Shown here: in pieces, positions 18,152-30,141 of the stretch | Numbering within the stretch: the first letter of the stretch is position 1 | How the letters are laid out: the number at the start of each line of letters is the position of its first letter | NCBI GenBank assembly: GCA_030848925.1 | Contig: JANFFA010000003.1 | Span: forward strand, 558,001-622,000 | Reading direction: 5' to 3' | Origin: Rhodalgimonas zhirmunskyi | GTDB taxonomy: Bacteria > Pseudomonadota > Alphaproteobacteria > Rhodobacterales > Rhodobacteraceae | Length of the DNA: 64,000 nt | The notes under the pieces: model-generated | What the model was told of the DNA's origin: nothing | The model's database searches: none | Seen by the model: the letters and a program-made list of their open reading frames with translations, nothing else | Translations under genes and position numbers: made by a program

Positions 18152-18367
18152 TCAGTTATCCTCTTTCGGCACCGGCGGTTTCGGCGTGTAGGTGTTGGAA
18201 AGCCTGATGTAGGTGAACATCCCGGTCAGGAAGCCAGCCCCGGCAAGCGCGGCAGCGATCAAGACCCGCTGCGATGTCATTTCCCCCGTGTCAGTCAGGG
18301 CGATGTAGCCAAAGGCCCAGAAGCCCGACCAAGCGATCACGTTCATGAGCGCGATGAGTTTGTTCAT
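18152..18367 (-). CDS. Small two-helix membrane protein in the transporter operon
   Basis: A 71-residue protein with two predicted membrane helices (about residues 5-26 and 35-55) and a short Pro-rich polar tail (TPKPPVPKEDN). It sits between livH and livM, 1 bp before livM and 24 bp after livH. No family was recognised. The position suggests an accessory or assembly subunit of the permease, which is inference. A Shine-Dalgarno (GGAGAGGC) precedes the ATG. Confidence 0.75.
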   Translation of the reverse strand: MNKLIALMNVIAWSGFWAFGYIALTDTGEMTSQRVLIAAALAGAGFLTGMFTYIRLSNTYTPKPPVPKEDN

Positions 18368-18391
18368 TTTGCCTCTCCTCCCAAAGTGGCC

Positions 18392-19378
18392 CTAGACGCG
18401 TTCGATGATCTTTTCGCCGAACAGGCCCTGCGGACGGAACACGAGGAAGATCAGCGCCAGCACGTAGGCGAACCAGTTTTCGGTCGCGCCGCCCACCATC
18501 GGGCCGATCAGGAATTCGAACAGTTTCTCGCCCACGCCGATGATCAGACCGCCGACGATGGCGCCGGGGATCGAGGTGAAGCCGCCCAGCATCAGAACCG
18601 GAAGCGCCTTTAGCGCGATCAGCGACAGTGAGAACTGGACGCCCGACTTGGTGCCCCACATGACACCGGCAACCAGCGCCACGAAGCCCGCAAGCGACCA
18701 GACCAGAACCCAGATGAAGTTCAGGTTGATGCCCACCGACAGCGCCGCCTGGTGGTCATCGGCCACCGCGCGCATCGCCCGGCCCTGCTTGGAGTATTGC
18801 GAGAACACCACCAGGGCGGCCACGAGGATCGCCGCGATCACCGTGGCCACGACATCGAGGTTGTCGATGAAGAAGCCGTAGTTGAAGGCGTTGAACGTGG
18901 TCTCGTCGAGCCAGCTGTTGATCCCCTGCGGCAGGCCCACGTCGAGCGCCTTGATGTCAGAGCCCCACATGATGTCGCCGAAGCCCTCGAGGAAATAGGC
19001 CAGACCGATCGTCGCCATGAACAGGATGATCGGTTCCTGCCCCACGAGATGCTTGAAGATCAGTTTCTGCACGATCCATGCGAACAGGATCATCACCCCG
19101 AGGGTCAGAATGATCCCCGCCAAGGCCGGGAGGTGCCAGCCAAAGTGATGCACGTCGGTGCCGAAGATCGCATTGATCAAGTGGGCGAAGGGCACTTGCC
19201 CCTGCATGATGCCCACCAGCGTGAGCGCCGCGAACAGCGCCATCACGCCCTGCGCGTAGTTGAAGATGCCGCTGGCCTTGTAGATCAGCACGAAGCCCAG
19301 TGCCACGAGCGCATAAAGCACCCCGGTCATCAGCCCGTTCAGCGCGGCCTCGAGGCCCCAGTAGAATTGTTCAGGCAT
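18392..19378 (-). CDS. livH: Branched-chain-type ABC transporter permease (LivH-like)
   Basis: A 328-residue inner-membrane permease with about eight hydrophobic helices. It has the LivH start LNGLMTGVLYALVALGFVLI and the cytoplasmic EAA-like loop SKQGRAMRAVADDHQAALSVGI. It partners LivM. Neighbours on the same strand are a secreted unknown protein upstream and the small membrane protein downstream. Confidence 0.92.
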   Translation of the reverse strand: MPEQFYWGLEAALNGLMTGVLYALVALGFVLIYKASGIFNYAQGVMALFAALTLVGIMQGQVPFAHLINAIFGTDVHHFGWHLPALAGIILTLGVMILFAWIVQKLIFKHLVGQEPIILFMATIGLAYFLEGFGDIMWGSDIKALDVGLPQGINSWLDETTFNAFNYGFFIDNLDVVATVIAAILVAALVVFSQYSKQGRAMRAVADDHQAALSVGINLNFIWVLVWSLAGFVALVAGVMWGTKSGVQFSLSLIALKALPVLMLGGFTSIPGAIVGGLIIGVGEKLFEFLIGPMVGGATENWFAYVLALIFLVFRPQGLFGEKIIERV

Positions 19379-19453
19379 TGAACTCCCCTTCGATCCAGAT
19401 GGCCGCTGTGGCGATTGTCACCTTGTTTTGTCCCATAGGCATAACGTCAGACC

Positions 19454-20059
19454 TCAACATGGAATGTCTCCTTTCAGCGGCGTGATGAAGGTGATCGTCC
19501 CGTGGCCATTGATAAAATTCCGCTCGCCGGCCAGACCCATTTCCTTGCCCGCGACGCAGCCGACAAGACGCCCCTTGTCGACCTTGTTCCAGAACTGGTC
19601 GCGTGCCTTGAAAACGTGCGTGCGGATCTCCAACTGCTGCATGCCGTCGAAATAGTGCACGAACGCGGTATCCAGTGGCCCCGAGCTGTCCTTCGCGTCG
19701 TGGTAGCCGGGGATAAGGATCTTGCAGCTTGGGCCGCCAAAATCGACCCGCTTGGCCTGTAGGTGAAGCTTGCCAGAGGGCAGCGCGAACACACCTTCGA
19801 TGGGCTTGCCGCGATTGTTTTTGACGTCCTGTGCCGCCAAAGGCGCGAACATCGCAAGGTCACGGGTTTCAAAGAACGTGATGCACATCGCGAGACCCGC
19901 CAGAAGCTCTTTCTCGACCTCTGGCGGCACAGCGCTTGCCTGGGCCTTGGCCTGGGCGAACAGGCCCGTGGCAAGGGCCGCGGTCAAAAGCAGCCCGCCT
20001 GCAATCTGGCGGAAACTCCGCCCGGTGCCCTGAAGAGGTGCAGAGTGCGGATCAGTCAT
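19454..20059 (-). CDS. Secreted protein of unknown function in the transporter operon
   Basis: A protein of about 201 residues with a hydrophobic export segment (about residues 17-40, LLLTAALATGLFAQAKA). The mature part has four cysteines (in LAMCITF, GPSCKIL, LVGCVAG and the C-terminal DIPC), which could form two disulfides. No domain was recognised. The ATG at 20059 overlaps the end of livG by 8 bp, which ties it to the operon. It may assist substrate capture in the periplasm; that is inference. Confidence 0.72.
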   Translation of the reverse strand: MTDPHSAPLQGTGRSFRQIAGGLLLTAALATGLFAQAKAQASAVPPEVEKELLAGLAMCITFFETRDLAMFAPLAAQDVKNNRGKPIEGVFALPSGKLHLQAKRVDFGGPSCKILIPGYHDAKDSSGPLDTAFVHYFDGMQQLEIRTHVFKARDQFWNKVDKGRLVGCVAGKEMGLAGERNFINGHGTITFITPLKGDIPC

Positions 20060-20867
20060 GCGCCACCCCCAGATAGGCATCGATCACGTCTTGGTTCGAG
20101 CGCACCTCGTCGGGCGTGCCGTCGCCGATCTTCTTGCCGTAGTCCATCACCACGACCCGGTCGGAAAGGTCCATGACAACGCCCATGTCATGTTCGATCA
20201 GGGCGATGGTGGTGCCGAATTCGTCGTTCACATCGAGGATGAAGCGGCTCATGTCCTCTTTCTCTTCGACGTTCATCCCGGCCATCGGCTCATCGAGCAG
20301 AAGAAGCGATGGCTCGGCCGCCAGCGCGCGGGCCAGTTCGACCCGCTTCTTCAGGCCGTAGGGCAGACGCGACACCGGGGTTTTGCGGATGTGCTGGATT
20401 TCGAGGAAGTCGATCACCTTCTCGACCTGCTCGCGGTTGGCCTCTTCTTCTTTCTCGGCCTTCCCCTTCCAGAGCGCCTGCGCAAAGATCCCGGTCTTCA
20501 TGTGGTTGAGCCGGCCCGTCATGACGTTGTCGAGCACGCTCATGCCTTCGAACAGGGCGATGTTTTGGAACGTCCGCGCGATGCCCTGCTGGGCCACTTC
20601 GTAGGGCTTCATCTGGGGCCGGGGCGCGCCCTTGTACCAGACTTCGCCCTCCTGCGGGATGTAAAAGCCCGAGATCACGTTCAGCATCGAGGACTTGCCG
20701 GCACCGTTGGGGCCGATGATCGCGCGGATCTCGCCTTCGCGGATGTTGAACGAGATATCGGTGATCGCCTTCACGCCGCCGAAGCGCAGGGTGATGTTCT
20801 TCATCTCCATCAGCACGCCGCCGATCTTGCGGCCGTCTGCTGTGGTATAGGGTTCGTTATCGTTCAC
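20052..20867 (-). CDS. livG: Branched-chain-type ABC transporter ATP-binding protein (LivG-like)
   Basis: A 271-residue ATPase with Walker A GPNGAGKSS, a LivG-type signature LPYGLKKRVELARAL and Walker B LLLLDEPMAGMN. It is the larger ATPase partner of LivF. It follows the acyl-CoA ligase gene by 100 bp and overlaps the secreted-protein gene by 8 bp, all on the minus strand. Confidence 0.93.
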   Translation of the reverse strand: MNDNEPYTTADGRKIGGVLMEMKNITLRFGGVKAITDISFNIREGEIRAIIGPNGAGKSSMLNVISGFYIPQEGEVWYKGAPRPQMKPYEVAQQGIARTFQNIALFEGMSVLDNVMTGRLNHMKTGIFAQALWKGKAEKEEEANREQVEKVIDFLEIQHIRKTPVSRLPYGLKKRVELARALAAEPSLLLLDEPMAGMNVEEKEDMSRFILDVNDEFGTTIALIEHDMGVVMDLSDRVVVMDYGKKIGDGTPDEVRSNQDVIDAYLGVAHD

Positions 20868-20967
20868 GCGCCCGTCTCCGTTTTTTGTTCATCTGGCGTC
20901 CGGCCCGCAAGAGGCATGACACCCAAGGGATGGCGGGTGGGGCGAATGCGAAGCAGAGCGTCACCCG

Positions 20968-23130
<2,163 letters not shown>

Positions 23131-23467
23131 GTTCTCTCCTCCCATCGGCCCGCTCCCCTGCGGACCCTCCCCCGATTGACACGGGATGATTCTCCTCGTG
23201 CCAAAGGGTGCGGGATCGAAGGTCGCCGTCAAGTCTTGCGCCAAGTTTTCAAGAATCTAACGAATTGTTACAGCGCCGCTTGACTGCGTTAATCGGCGGG
23301 TTCGCCCCCCTGTGTGGGTGCCCTACGGAGGGCCCGGAACAGGGCCGCCGGCCCCCAAAGTGGACCAACCGAAGCATCGCGCGGGGGTGCGTTGAAATAC
23401 GTTTATAATAGGGGTTTAGCCCGCTCCAATCCGGAAACCGGCACAGGTGTCGCGAGGGGACAGGCGC
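23131..23467. other. Intergenic region upstream of the acyl-CoA ligase operon
   Basis: About 337 bp with no supported gene. It should contain the minus-strand promoter of the ligase-Liv operon and the 3-prime end of the macB-like operon. A small GC palindrome (GGGCC-GCC-GGCCC, 23342-23354) is the only clear structure. A TATAAT at 23404-23409 has no matching -35 element. Confidence 0.4.
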
Positions 23468-24675
<1,208 letters not shown>

Positions 24676-24676
<1 letters not shown>

Positions 24677-25419
24677 CAGGCGGCCCTCTTGGTGGGGCGG
24701 TCGCTTTCGACCTTGCCGTCCACCATCCAGATGAGACGCGAGCCGAATTCGGCCATGTCGTCTTCGTGCGTGACCATGACGATGGTGATCCCGTCGGATT
24801 GGTTCAGTTCGACCATCAGTTCCATGATCTCGACCGAGCGCTTGGTATCGAGGTTGCCGGTGGGCTCATCCGCGAGGATGACCTGCGGATCGCCCGCCAG
24901 CGCGCGGGCGATGGCGACGCGCTGCTGCTGGCCGCCCGAAAGCTGCGAGGGATCGTGATGCGCGCGCTGCGCCAGCCCGACCTTGTCGAGCGCCGCAATG
25001 GCGCGGGTTTCGCGTTCTTCGCGGCTCATCCCCTTGTAGATCAGGGGCAGCTCGACGTTTTGCAGCGCCGTTGTGCGCGGCAGAAGGTTGTAGCCTTGGA
25101 AGATGAAGCCAAGGTAATGCCGACGCAGAAGAGCGCGCTGATCGCCGTCCAGCCCGCCGACTTCGACCCCGTTGAAAAGATAGTGCCCCGAGGTCGGGCT
25201 ATCGAGACAGCCCAGCACATTCAGAGCGGTGGATTTGCCCGAACCGGACGGGCCCATCACCGAAACGAATTCACCGGGACGGATATCGAACGACACGCCG
25301 TCGAGCGCGCGCACCTCGGCCTCGCCCGTGCCATAGATGCGGGTGATGTCGCGCACCTCGATAAGCGGTGGATCGGTGGCGATTTTGGCCGCCCGGTCGC
25401 CTGAAGGATCAACTGGCAT
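24676..25419 (-). CDS. MacB/LolD-like ABC transporter ATP-binding protein
   Basis: A 247-residue ATPase with Walker A GPSGSGKST, signature LSGGQQQRVAIARAL and Walker B VILADEPTGNLD, the motif set of the LolD/MacB subfamily. The ATG at 25419 (MPVDPSGDRA) overlaps the end of the adaptor gene by 11 bp. It drives the FtsX-type permease encoded immediately downstream. Confidence 0.92.
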
Positions 25420-26662
25420 CGAATTCGTCCGTGATGACCAGATCACTTTCGCTCAACTCGCCCGAGGTGATCACCGTCTTGGTGCCATCGCTTTCGCCCA
25501 CCGTGACTGGCACCCGTTCCGCCACGCCATTGCGCAGCACGTAAACGGCCTTGCCGCTGGTGTTGCCCTTCGCATCGCCGCCGCTGGGCGGGCGCGGCAT
25601 CACCATGCCGATCAGACCCGAGCCACCCCCCGCACCCCCCGTGCCTTCGGCGGCGGCGGGCGCATAGCGCAGGGCGGCGCTGGGCACCACCAGCGCGTTT
25701 TCAACCGCAGCGACGACGATATCGGCGGATGCCGTCATGCCCGGGCGCAGCAGAAGGTCCTCGTTCTCGACGCTCAGGATCGCCTTGTAGCTGACCACGC
25801 CATCGACCGTTTCACTGGCAAAGCGCACCTGAAGGATACGCGCCGGGAAGCTACGCTCGTCATAGGCATCGACGGTGAAAGTGGCCTCTTGGCCGACCGC
25901 GACCATGCCGATATCTGCCTCGTCGACATAGACCTGAAGCTCCATCCGGGTGAGGTCTTCGGCTACTGTGAACAAGGTCGGCGCGGAAAGTGAGGCGGCG
26001 ACGATCTGACCCGGGTCGATGTCACGGTCCAGCACAATGCCGTTCACCGGGCTGCAAATACAGGATTTCGCCAGATCGACATCGACATAGGCGAGGTTGG
26101 CTTTTGCCACCCGTTGCGAGGCAAGCGCTGCCTGCAAATCGGCCTGCGCGCGCGTGTAGGCGGCCTCTTGCGCGAAGAAGGTGGTTTCGGATTCCACGCC
26201 GCGGGCCTTCAATTCCAGTCCGCGCTGATAGGTTTTGCGCGACTCTTCCAGCGTTGCGCGCGCCATCGCCACACCGGCGATCGCATTTTCGTAAGAGGCC
26301 TGTTTCACCGCGCGTTCGGCTTCAAGCTTGGTCGTGTCGAGGCGCGCCATCACGTCGCCCACCTTGACCGTGTCGTTGTAATCCACCAGCACCTCGGAGA
26401 TCGTGCCGGAGAGTTCGGACGAGATATCGAACATGTCGGTCGGCTCGATCGTGCCGACGGCCGAAACCGTGACGATCATATCCATCCGCGTGACCGGTTC
26501 GGTGACGAAGGCCTGCTTCTTGGCCGCGCTGCCCGATTGCGACAGGTAGTATGTCGCCCCCGCGCCCAGCGCCACGACGACGAGGCCGATCCACAACCAA
26601 GGGACGCGGCGCGTCTTTTTCAATCCGATTTTCGCGGAGATATCTTCGTTATCAGCAACCAT
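25409..26662 (-). CDS. MacA-like periplasmic adaptor (HlyD family)
   Basis: A 417-residue membrane-fusion protein. It has a single N-terminal helix (about residues 18-38), a lipoyl-like half motif (GTISEVLVDYNDTVKVGDVMARLD) and an alpha-hairpin (about 95-180, AERAVKQASYENA onward). The second lipoyl half (CSPVNGIVLDRDIDPGQIV) and the beta-barrel follow. A Gly-rich insert near residue 340 (GTGGAGGGSG) is unusual. It bridges the MacB-like pump to an outer-membrane channel not encoded here. The ATG at 26662 follows GAGGCCCGATAG. Confidence 0.9.
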   Translation of the reverse strand: MVADNEDISAKIGLKKTRRVPWLWIGLVVVALGAGATYYLSQSGSAAKKQAFVTEPVTRMDMIVTVSAVGTIEPTDMFDISSELSGTISEVLVDYNDTVKVGDVMARLDTTKLEAERAVKQASYENAIAGVAMARATLEESRKTYQRGLELKARGVESETTFFAQEAAYTRAQADLQAALASQRVAKANLAYVDVDLAKSCICSPVNGIVLDRDIDPGQIVAASLSAPTLFTVAEDLTRMELQVYVDEADIGMVAVGQEATFTVDAYDERSFPARILQVRFASETVDGVVSYKAILSVENEDLLLRPGMTASADIVVAAVENALVVPSAALRYAPAAAEGTGGAGGGSGLIGMVMPRPPSGGDAKGNTSGKAVYVLRNGVAERVPVTVGESDGTKTVITSGELSESDLVITDEFDAS

Positions 26663-26697
26663 CTATCGGGCCTCGAAGGGTTATGCGGTTTCGCGGT

Positions 26698-26714
26698 CAC
26701 GTAACTTTAACGTG
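26698..26714. promoter_or_regulatory. Inverted repeat between macA-like gene and histidine kinase gene
   Basis: CACGT (26698-26702), spacer AACTTTA, ACGTG (26710-26714). It lies 36 bp upstream of the adaptor ATG in a 285-bp divergent intergenic region that otherwise shows no gene. It may be an operator for the exporter; no matching regulator is known from the sequence. Confidence 0.35.
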
Positions 26715-26947
26715 GGCCGCCGGGGATTCCGTCGGAAGTTTCACTTTGGGACCGGGGTATCATAGGGCGCAACCGTTGTCCGACGCTGTCTTGCGCAGTG
26801 TAGGGATTGGCATCGGACGCACAACGGAGGAGCCACCCGCCCCCTGCAGTTAACTGCGCCCTGCCCATGATCTTGACGCCAATATGGGCAGTCGGGCCTT
26901 TTCCATGCGCGTGCCATCCGTTACCCATTTGACCAAGGGGAGAGCCG

Positions 26948-28879
26948 ATGCCGACCACGCCCAAGGATACCCACGCCATGACGATGGCCGGGCTGAACCT
27001 TATTCAGCAGGCTCTGTCGATCTATGACCGCGATCTCAAGCTGGTGATCGCCAATGCGCAATTTCGCGACATGTTCTCGCTTCCGGTGTCGCTGACCATG
27101 CCGGGCGCCGATTTCGCCGAGACCATCCGCTACAATGCCAGTCATGGCGAATATGGGCCAATCGACGATCTTGACCAGTTCGTGCGCGAGCGCGTCGAAA
27201 CCGCCCGCGCCTTCGAGCCGCATTATATGGAGCGCACCCGCGCCAATGGCCGCACGATCAGTGTCGAAGGCTCGCCCCTGCCGCAGGGCGGCTGGGTCAC
27301 GGTTTACACCGACATCACCGCCACGAAACGCGCCGAACAGCTGTTGCGCGCCCGTTCGGAAGAGCTTTCGGGCAAGCTGATCGAACATGCAGAAGAGCTT
27401 TCGGCCACCAACCGCAAGCTGGGCGCGACCGTCGCGGCGCTGGAAGAGGCCAAGCGCGAGTTGACCGAGATCGAGGCCCGCACCCGGCTTGTGACCGAGA
27501 TGATGCCGGCCCATATCGCCCATGTCGGACCGGATTTCGTCTATACCTTTTCCAACCGGCGGGTCAGTTCGGTGATGCCCGGATCCAAGCCCGATCCGGT
27601 CGGGCTGAGGGCCAAGGATGTGCTGGGGCCGCAACCTTGGCGCGCGATCGCGCCGCATCTTGAGCGGGCCGTCGCGGGCGCGGCGACCGTTTTCGAATTC
27701 AACCACGAGCCCAGTTCGCGCCGGATCCGGGTCGCGCTGACGCCAGATCCGTCCACTGGGGGCGCTTACATCCTGTCCACGGACGTGACCGAGGAAAGCC
27801 AGACCCGCGCCTCGCTTCAACAGCATCGGCGCCGCGAAATCGCGGCGCGGATGATCTCGGGGCTGGCGCATGATTTCGCGAACCTGCTGACCATCGTCCT
27901 TGGCACCCAATCGCGCCTTGCGCGGCTGGTCGATGAGACATCGACCGGCCAAGAGGCGCAGGAGTTGATCGCGGCGACGCTGGCGGCGGCGCGGCGCGGC
28001 GGCACCCTTCTGAACCGGATCGCCGACATGACGAGCGCGCGTGCGTTGGCCCCCCGGCCCACCGATATCCCGGCGTTCCTGCGCGATTTCGAAACACTGG
28101 CGCGGGCCGCCCTGCCCGACGGGGTTACGCTTTCGGTCAACACGCTGATCCCCGAAATGCCGCTGATGCTCGATCCGGGGCTGTTGCAGGATTCGCTGCT
28201 CAACCTCGTGCTGAATGCCCGCGATGCCTGTGCACCACATGGCACGATCACCCTTACGGCGCGGCCGGTACAGGATACGTGGATCGAGTTTGCCGTCAGC
28301 GATAGCGGCCCGGGTTTTTCCGACGAGGCGCTGGCCCATGCGTTCGAGCCGTTCTTCACCACCAAGGGTGGCGAAGGGTCCGGCCTTGGCCTTGCCTCGG
28401 TCTATGACAACACCAAGCTGGCAGGGGGGCACGTGACACTGGCCAACCGGAGCGTGGGCAGCACACGACAGGGCGGCAAGGTCACCCTGCGCCTTCCACG
28501 CCGCCCGGCACCTGCGCCCACAGCGCCCGGCCTTGTCCTGCTGGTCGAGGACAGCGACGATTTGCGCGCCACGATCCGCGCCATGCTGACCGATCTGGGC
28601 CATTCGGTGATCGAGGCGTCTTCGGTCGACGAGGCGCTGGCGCTGGCCACCACATTGCCCGATATCGCGCTGATCCTGTCGGATATCACGCTTGAAGGCA
28701 GCGCCACCGGAATCGACCTTGCCAAGCGCCTTCCTGCTGCGCATCCGCCGTTCTACCTGATGACATCCCTGCCCGCCTCGGACCCGCTGCACGAACAGGC
28801 CCTGACCTGCGCCCCGGTACTGGCCAAGCCCTTCAGCGCCCAACAGCTGGGCCGGTTTCTGGGGCAGATCTCTGGCTGA
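26948..28879 (+). CDS. PAS-domain hybrid sensor histidine kinase with C-terminal receiver
   Basis: A 643-residue cytosolic protein with no membrane helix. A PAS-7-like domain (about 15-130; LNLIQQALSIYDRDLKLVIAN) is followed by a coiled coil, a second PAS-like domain (about 165-285) and the H box SGLAHDFANLL. Then come the N box NLVLNARDA, G1 SDSGPGFS, F box FEPFFTTKG and G2 GSGLGLA. The receiver domain (about 520-643) keeps its Asp in ILSDITL and its Lys in LAKPF. The input signal is probably intracellular. The response regulator gene follows after a 222-bp gap with repeat elements. Confidence 0.9.
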   Translation: MPTTPKDTHAMTMAGLNLIQQALSIYDRDLKLVIANAQFRDMFSLPVSLTMPGADFAETIRYNASHGEYGPIDDLDQFVRERVETARAFEPHYMERTRANGRTISVEGSPLPQGGWVTVYTDITATKRAEQLLRARSEELSGKLIEHAEELSATNRKLGATVAALEEAKRELTEIEARTRLVTEMMPAHIAHVGPDFVYTFSNRRVSSVMPGSKPDPVGLRAKDVLGPQPWRAIAPHLERAVAGAATVFEFNHEPSSRRIRVALTPDPSTGGAYILSTDVTEESQTRASLQQHRRREIAARMISGLAHDFANLLTIVLGTQSRLARLVDETSTGQEAQELIAATLAAARRGGTLLNRIADMTSARALAPRPTDIPAFLRDFETLARAALPDGVTLSVNTLIPEMPLMLDPGLLQDSLLNLVLNARDACAPHGTITLTARPVQDTWIEFAVSDSGPGFSDEALAHAFEPFFTTKGGEGSGLGLASVYDNTKLAGGHVTLANRSVGSTRQGGKVTLRLPRRPAPAPTAPGLVLLVEDSDDLRATIRAMLTDLGHSVIEASSVDEALALATTLPDIALILSDITLEGSATGIDLAKRLPAAHPPFYLMTSLPASDPLHEQALTCAPVLAKPFSAQQLGRFLGQISG

Positions 28880-28973
28880 AGACCCGGCGCGGGGTGTCCG
28901 AACGGCAAAGGTTCACCGCCGCAGCCAAGGGCCGCGATACGCTTGGAGTGCGTCGTGCCCCTTGCCTCTTCAT

Positions 28974-29043
28974 CTGACTGGAAATATCCCGGGGGTGTGG
29001 GGGCTGGCCCCCACTCGACCCTGCGCATGGGGGCTGCCCCCAT
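28974..29043. repeat. Palindromic repeat element between kinase and response regulator genes
   Basis: Two perfect palindromes lie in tandem: TGGGGGC-TG-GCCCCCA (28998-29013) and ATGGGGGC-T-GCCCCCAT (29027-29043). The first is preceded by AAATATCCCGGGGGTG. On the reverse strand this order (palindrome, CACCCC, GG, TATTT) matches the element at 31476-31505. It is likely a dispersed REP-like extragenic element; it may also form hairpins in the kinase-regulator transcript. Confidence 0.65.
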
Positions 29044-29101
29044 ATCTGCCTGCGTGCAAGGGCCGGCGCCGCACCGACAACATTGACCGAGGACGAACCG
29101 C

Positions 29102-29809
29102 ATGACCAAGGAGCCCCCCCTCGTCACGATCCTCGACGATGAACCGGCAATCCGGTCCATGCTTTCGGACGCGCTGAATGAGGCGGGGTTTCGCACCCGC
29201 GCCTTTGCCCGCGCCACCGAATTCGAAGCCGCGCTGAAGACCACAACGCCCGATGTCTGCCTTGTCGACCTATCCCTGCCGGACCGGGACGGGCTGTCTT
29301 TGGTGCATCGGCTGGCGCTCGAACAGGGGGCGAGCGTGATCATCATTTCCGGGCGTGCGCAGGTGCAGGACCGGGTGACGGGGCTTGAACTTGGGGCCGA
29401 CGACTACATCATCAAGCCGTTTGATCCGGCCGAAGTGGTAGCCCGCGTTCGTGCCCGGCTGCGCAATTCCTCTATCGCGTCGCAATCGGGCCAGACCGCC
29501 CATTTCAACGGCTGGACCGCCCGGTTCGAGAGTTACACCCTGACCGACGAAGACGGGCAGGAGACCCCCTTTTCCCATGCCGAGGGCGAGGTGCTTCGGC
29601 TGTTCCTGGAACGGCCCAAGCGGCTGATCTCGCGCGCGATGATGCAGGAAATGCTGGGCGGCGCGGCGGGCGAAAGCTTTGATCGGGCGATGGATGTGCG
29701 GATTTCGCGGCTGCGCACCAAGCTGCGCGAAGACCCCAAGGCACCGCGCCTGATCAAGACGATCTATGGCGCGGGGTATATCTTTCTTGGCGATGTAAGC
29801 TGGAGCTGA
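29102..29809 (+). CDS. OmpR-family response regulator
   Basis: A 235-residue two-domain regulator. The receiver (about residues 7-120) has acidic pair DDE (12-14), the phospho-acceptor Asp56 in VCLVDLSLPD and Lys in IIKPFDP. The winged-helix DNA-binding domain (about 140-232) ends in IKTIYGAGYIF, typical of the OmpR/PhoB class. GAGGACGAACCGC precedes the ATG. It is probably the output partner of the hybrid kinase upstream, though direct transfer versus a relay through another protein cannot be told. Confidence 0.9.
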   Translation: MTKEPPLVTILDDEPAIRSMLSDALNEAGFRTRAFARATEFEAALKTTTPDVCLVDLSLPDRDGLSLVHRLALEQGASVIIISGRAQVQDRVTGLELGADDYIIKPFDPAEVVARVRARLRNSSIASQSGQTAHFNGWTARFESYTLTDEDGQETPFSHAEGEVLRLFLERPKRLISRAMMQEMLGGAAGESFDRAMDVRISRLRTKLREDPKAPRLIKTIYGAGYIFLGDVSWS

Positions 29810-30141
29810 CACAGCCCGATACGCAACGTCACGGGCAGATTTATCCACTGGCGTGACAAAACTTTAGGTGAAATCCGGCGCGGCTGTTAGGCTTGGAATG
29901 AAACGCGCAGCCCCGGCAGCGCAGCGATCGGCGCACTTGTCTGCCGCAGTCGGCCAGACCTGAACGCCCGATACCAGAGGCCCTGCCACCGCTCCCCGGC
30001 GGGCCTTGCCGCCGGTGCGGCCCCCTCGACAGCAATGGCCGCACCGGCAACTTCACTGGCAAGTTCACTGGCAACTTCACTGGCAATTTCGCCGATGTTG
30101 GATGCGGGAGTGCACCCGTCGCACCGCTTGCGGCCCGCCAC
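29810..30141. other. Convergent intergenic region with a 12-bp tandem repeat
   Basis: About 332 bp between the response regulator and the amidase stop. No gene is confidently supported. A minus-strand frame (29887-30141) continues in register from the amidase TAG for 84 codons, but has no ribosome site or recognisable domain. The tandem repeat at 30046-30093 falls inside it. No clear terminator hairpin was found for either flanking gene. Confidence 0.4.
30046..30093. repeat. 12-bp tandem repeat, four copies
   Basis: Units read GGCAACTTCACT, GGCAAGTTCACT, GGCAACTTCACT and a diverged GGCAATTTCGCC. On the minus strand the units would encode alternating ASEV/ASEL if translated. It is just downstream of the amidase stop. 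Confidence 0.75.

Noticed and set aside
23404-23409. TATAAT as a plus-strand -10 element
   Set aside because: No -35 element at 16-18 bp spacing, and it would fire into the 3-prime end of the macB-like gene in antisense.
26921-28843. A 640-codon minus-strand frame over the hybrid kinase
   Set aside because: The plus-strand kinase has every catalytic box; the antisense translation is Arg/Gly-rich with no motif.
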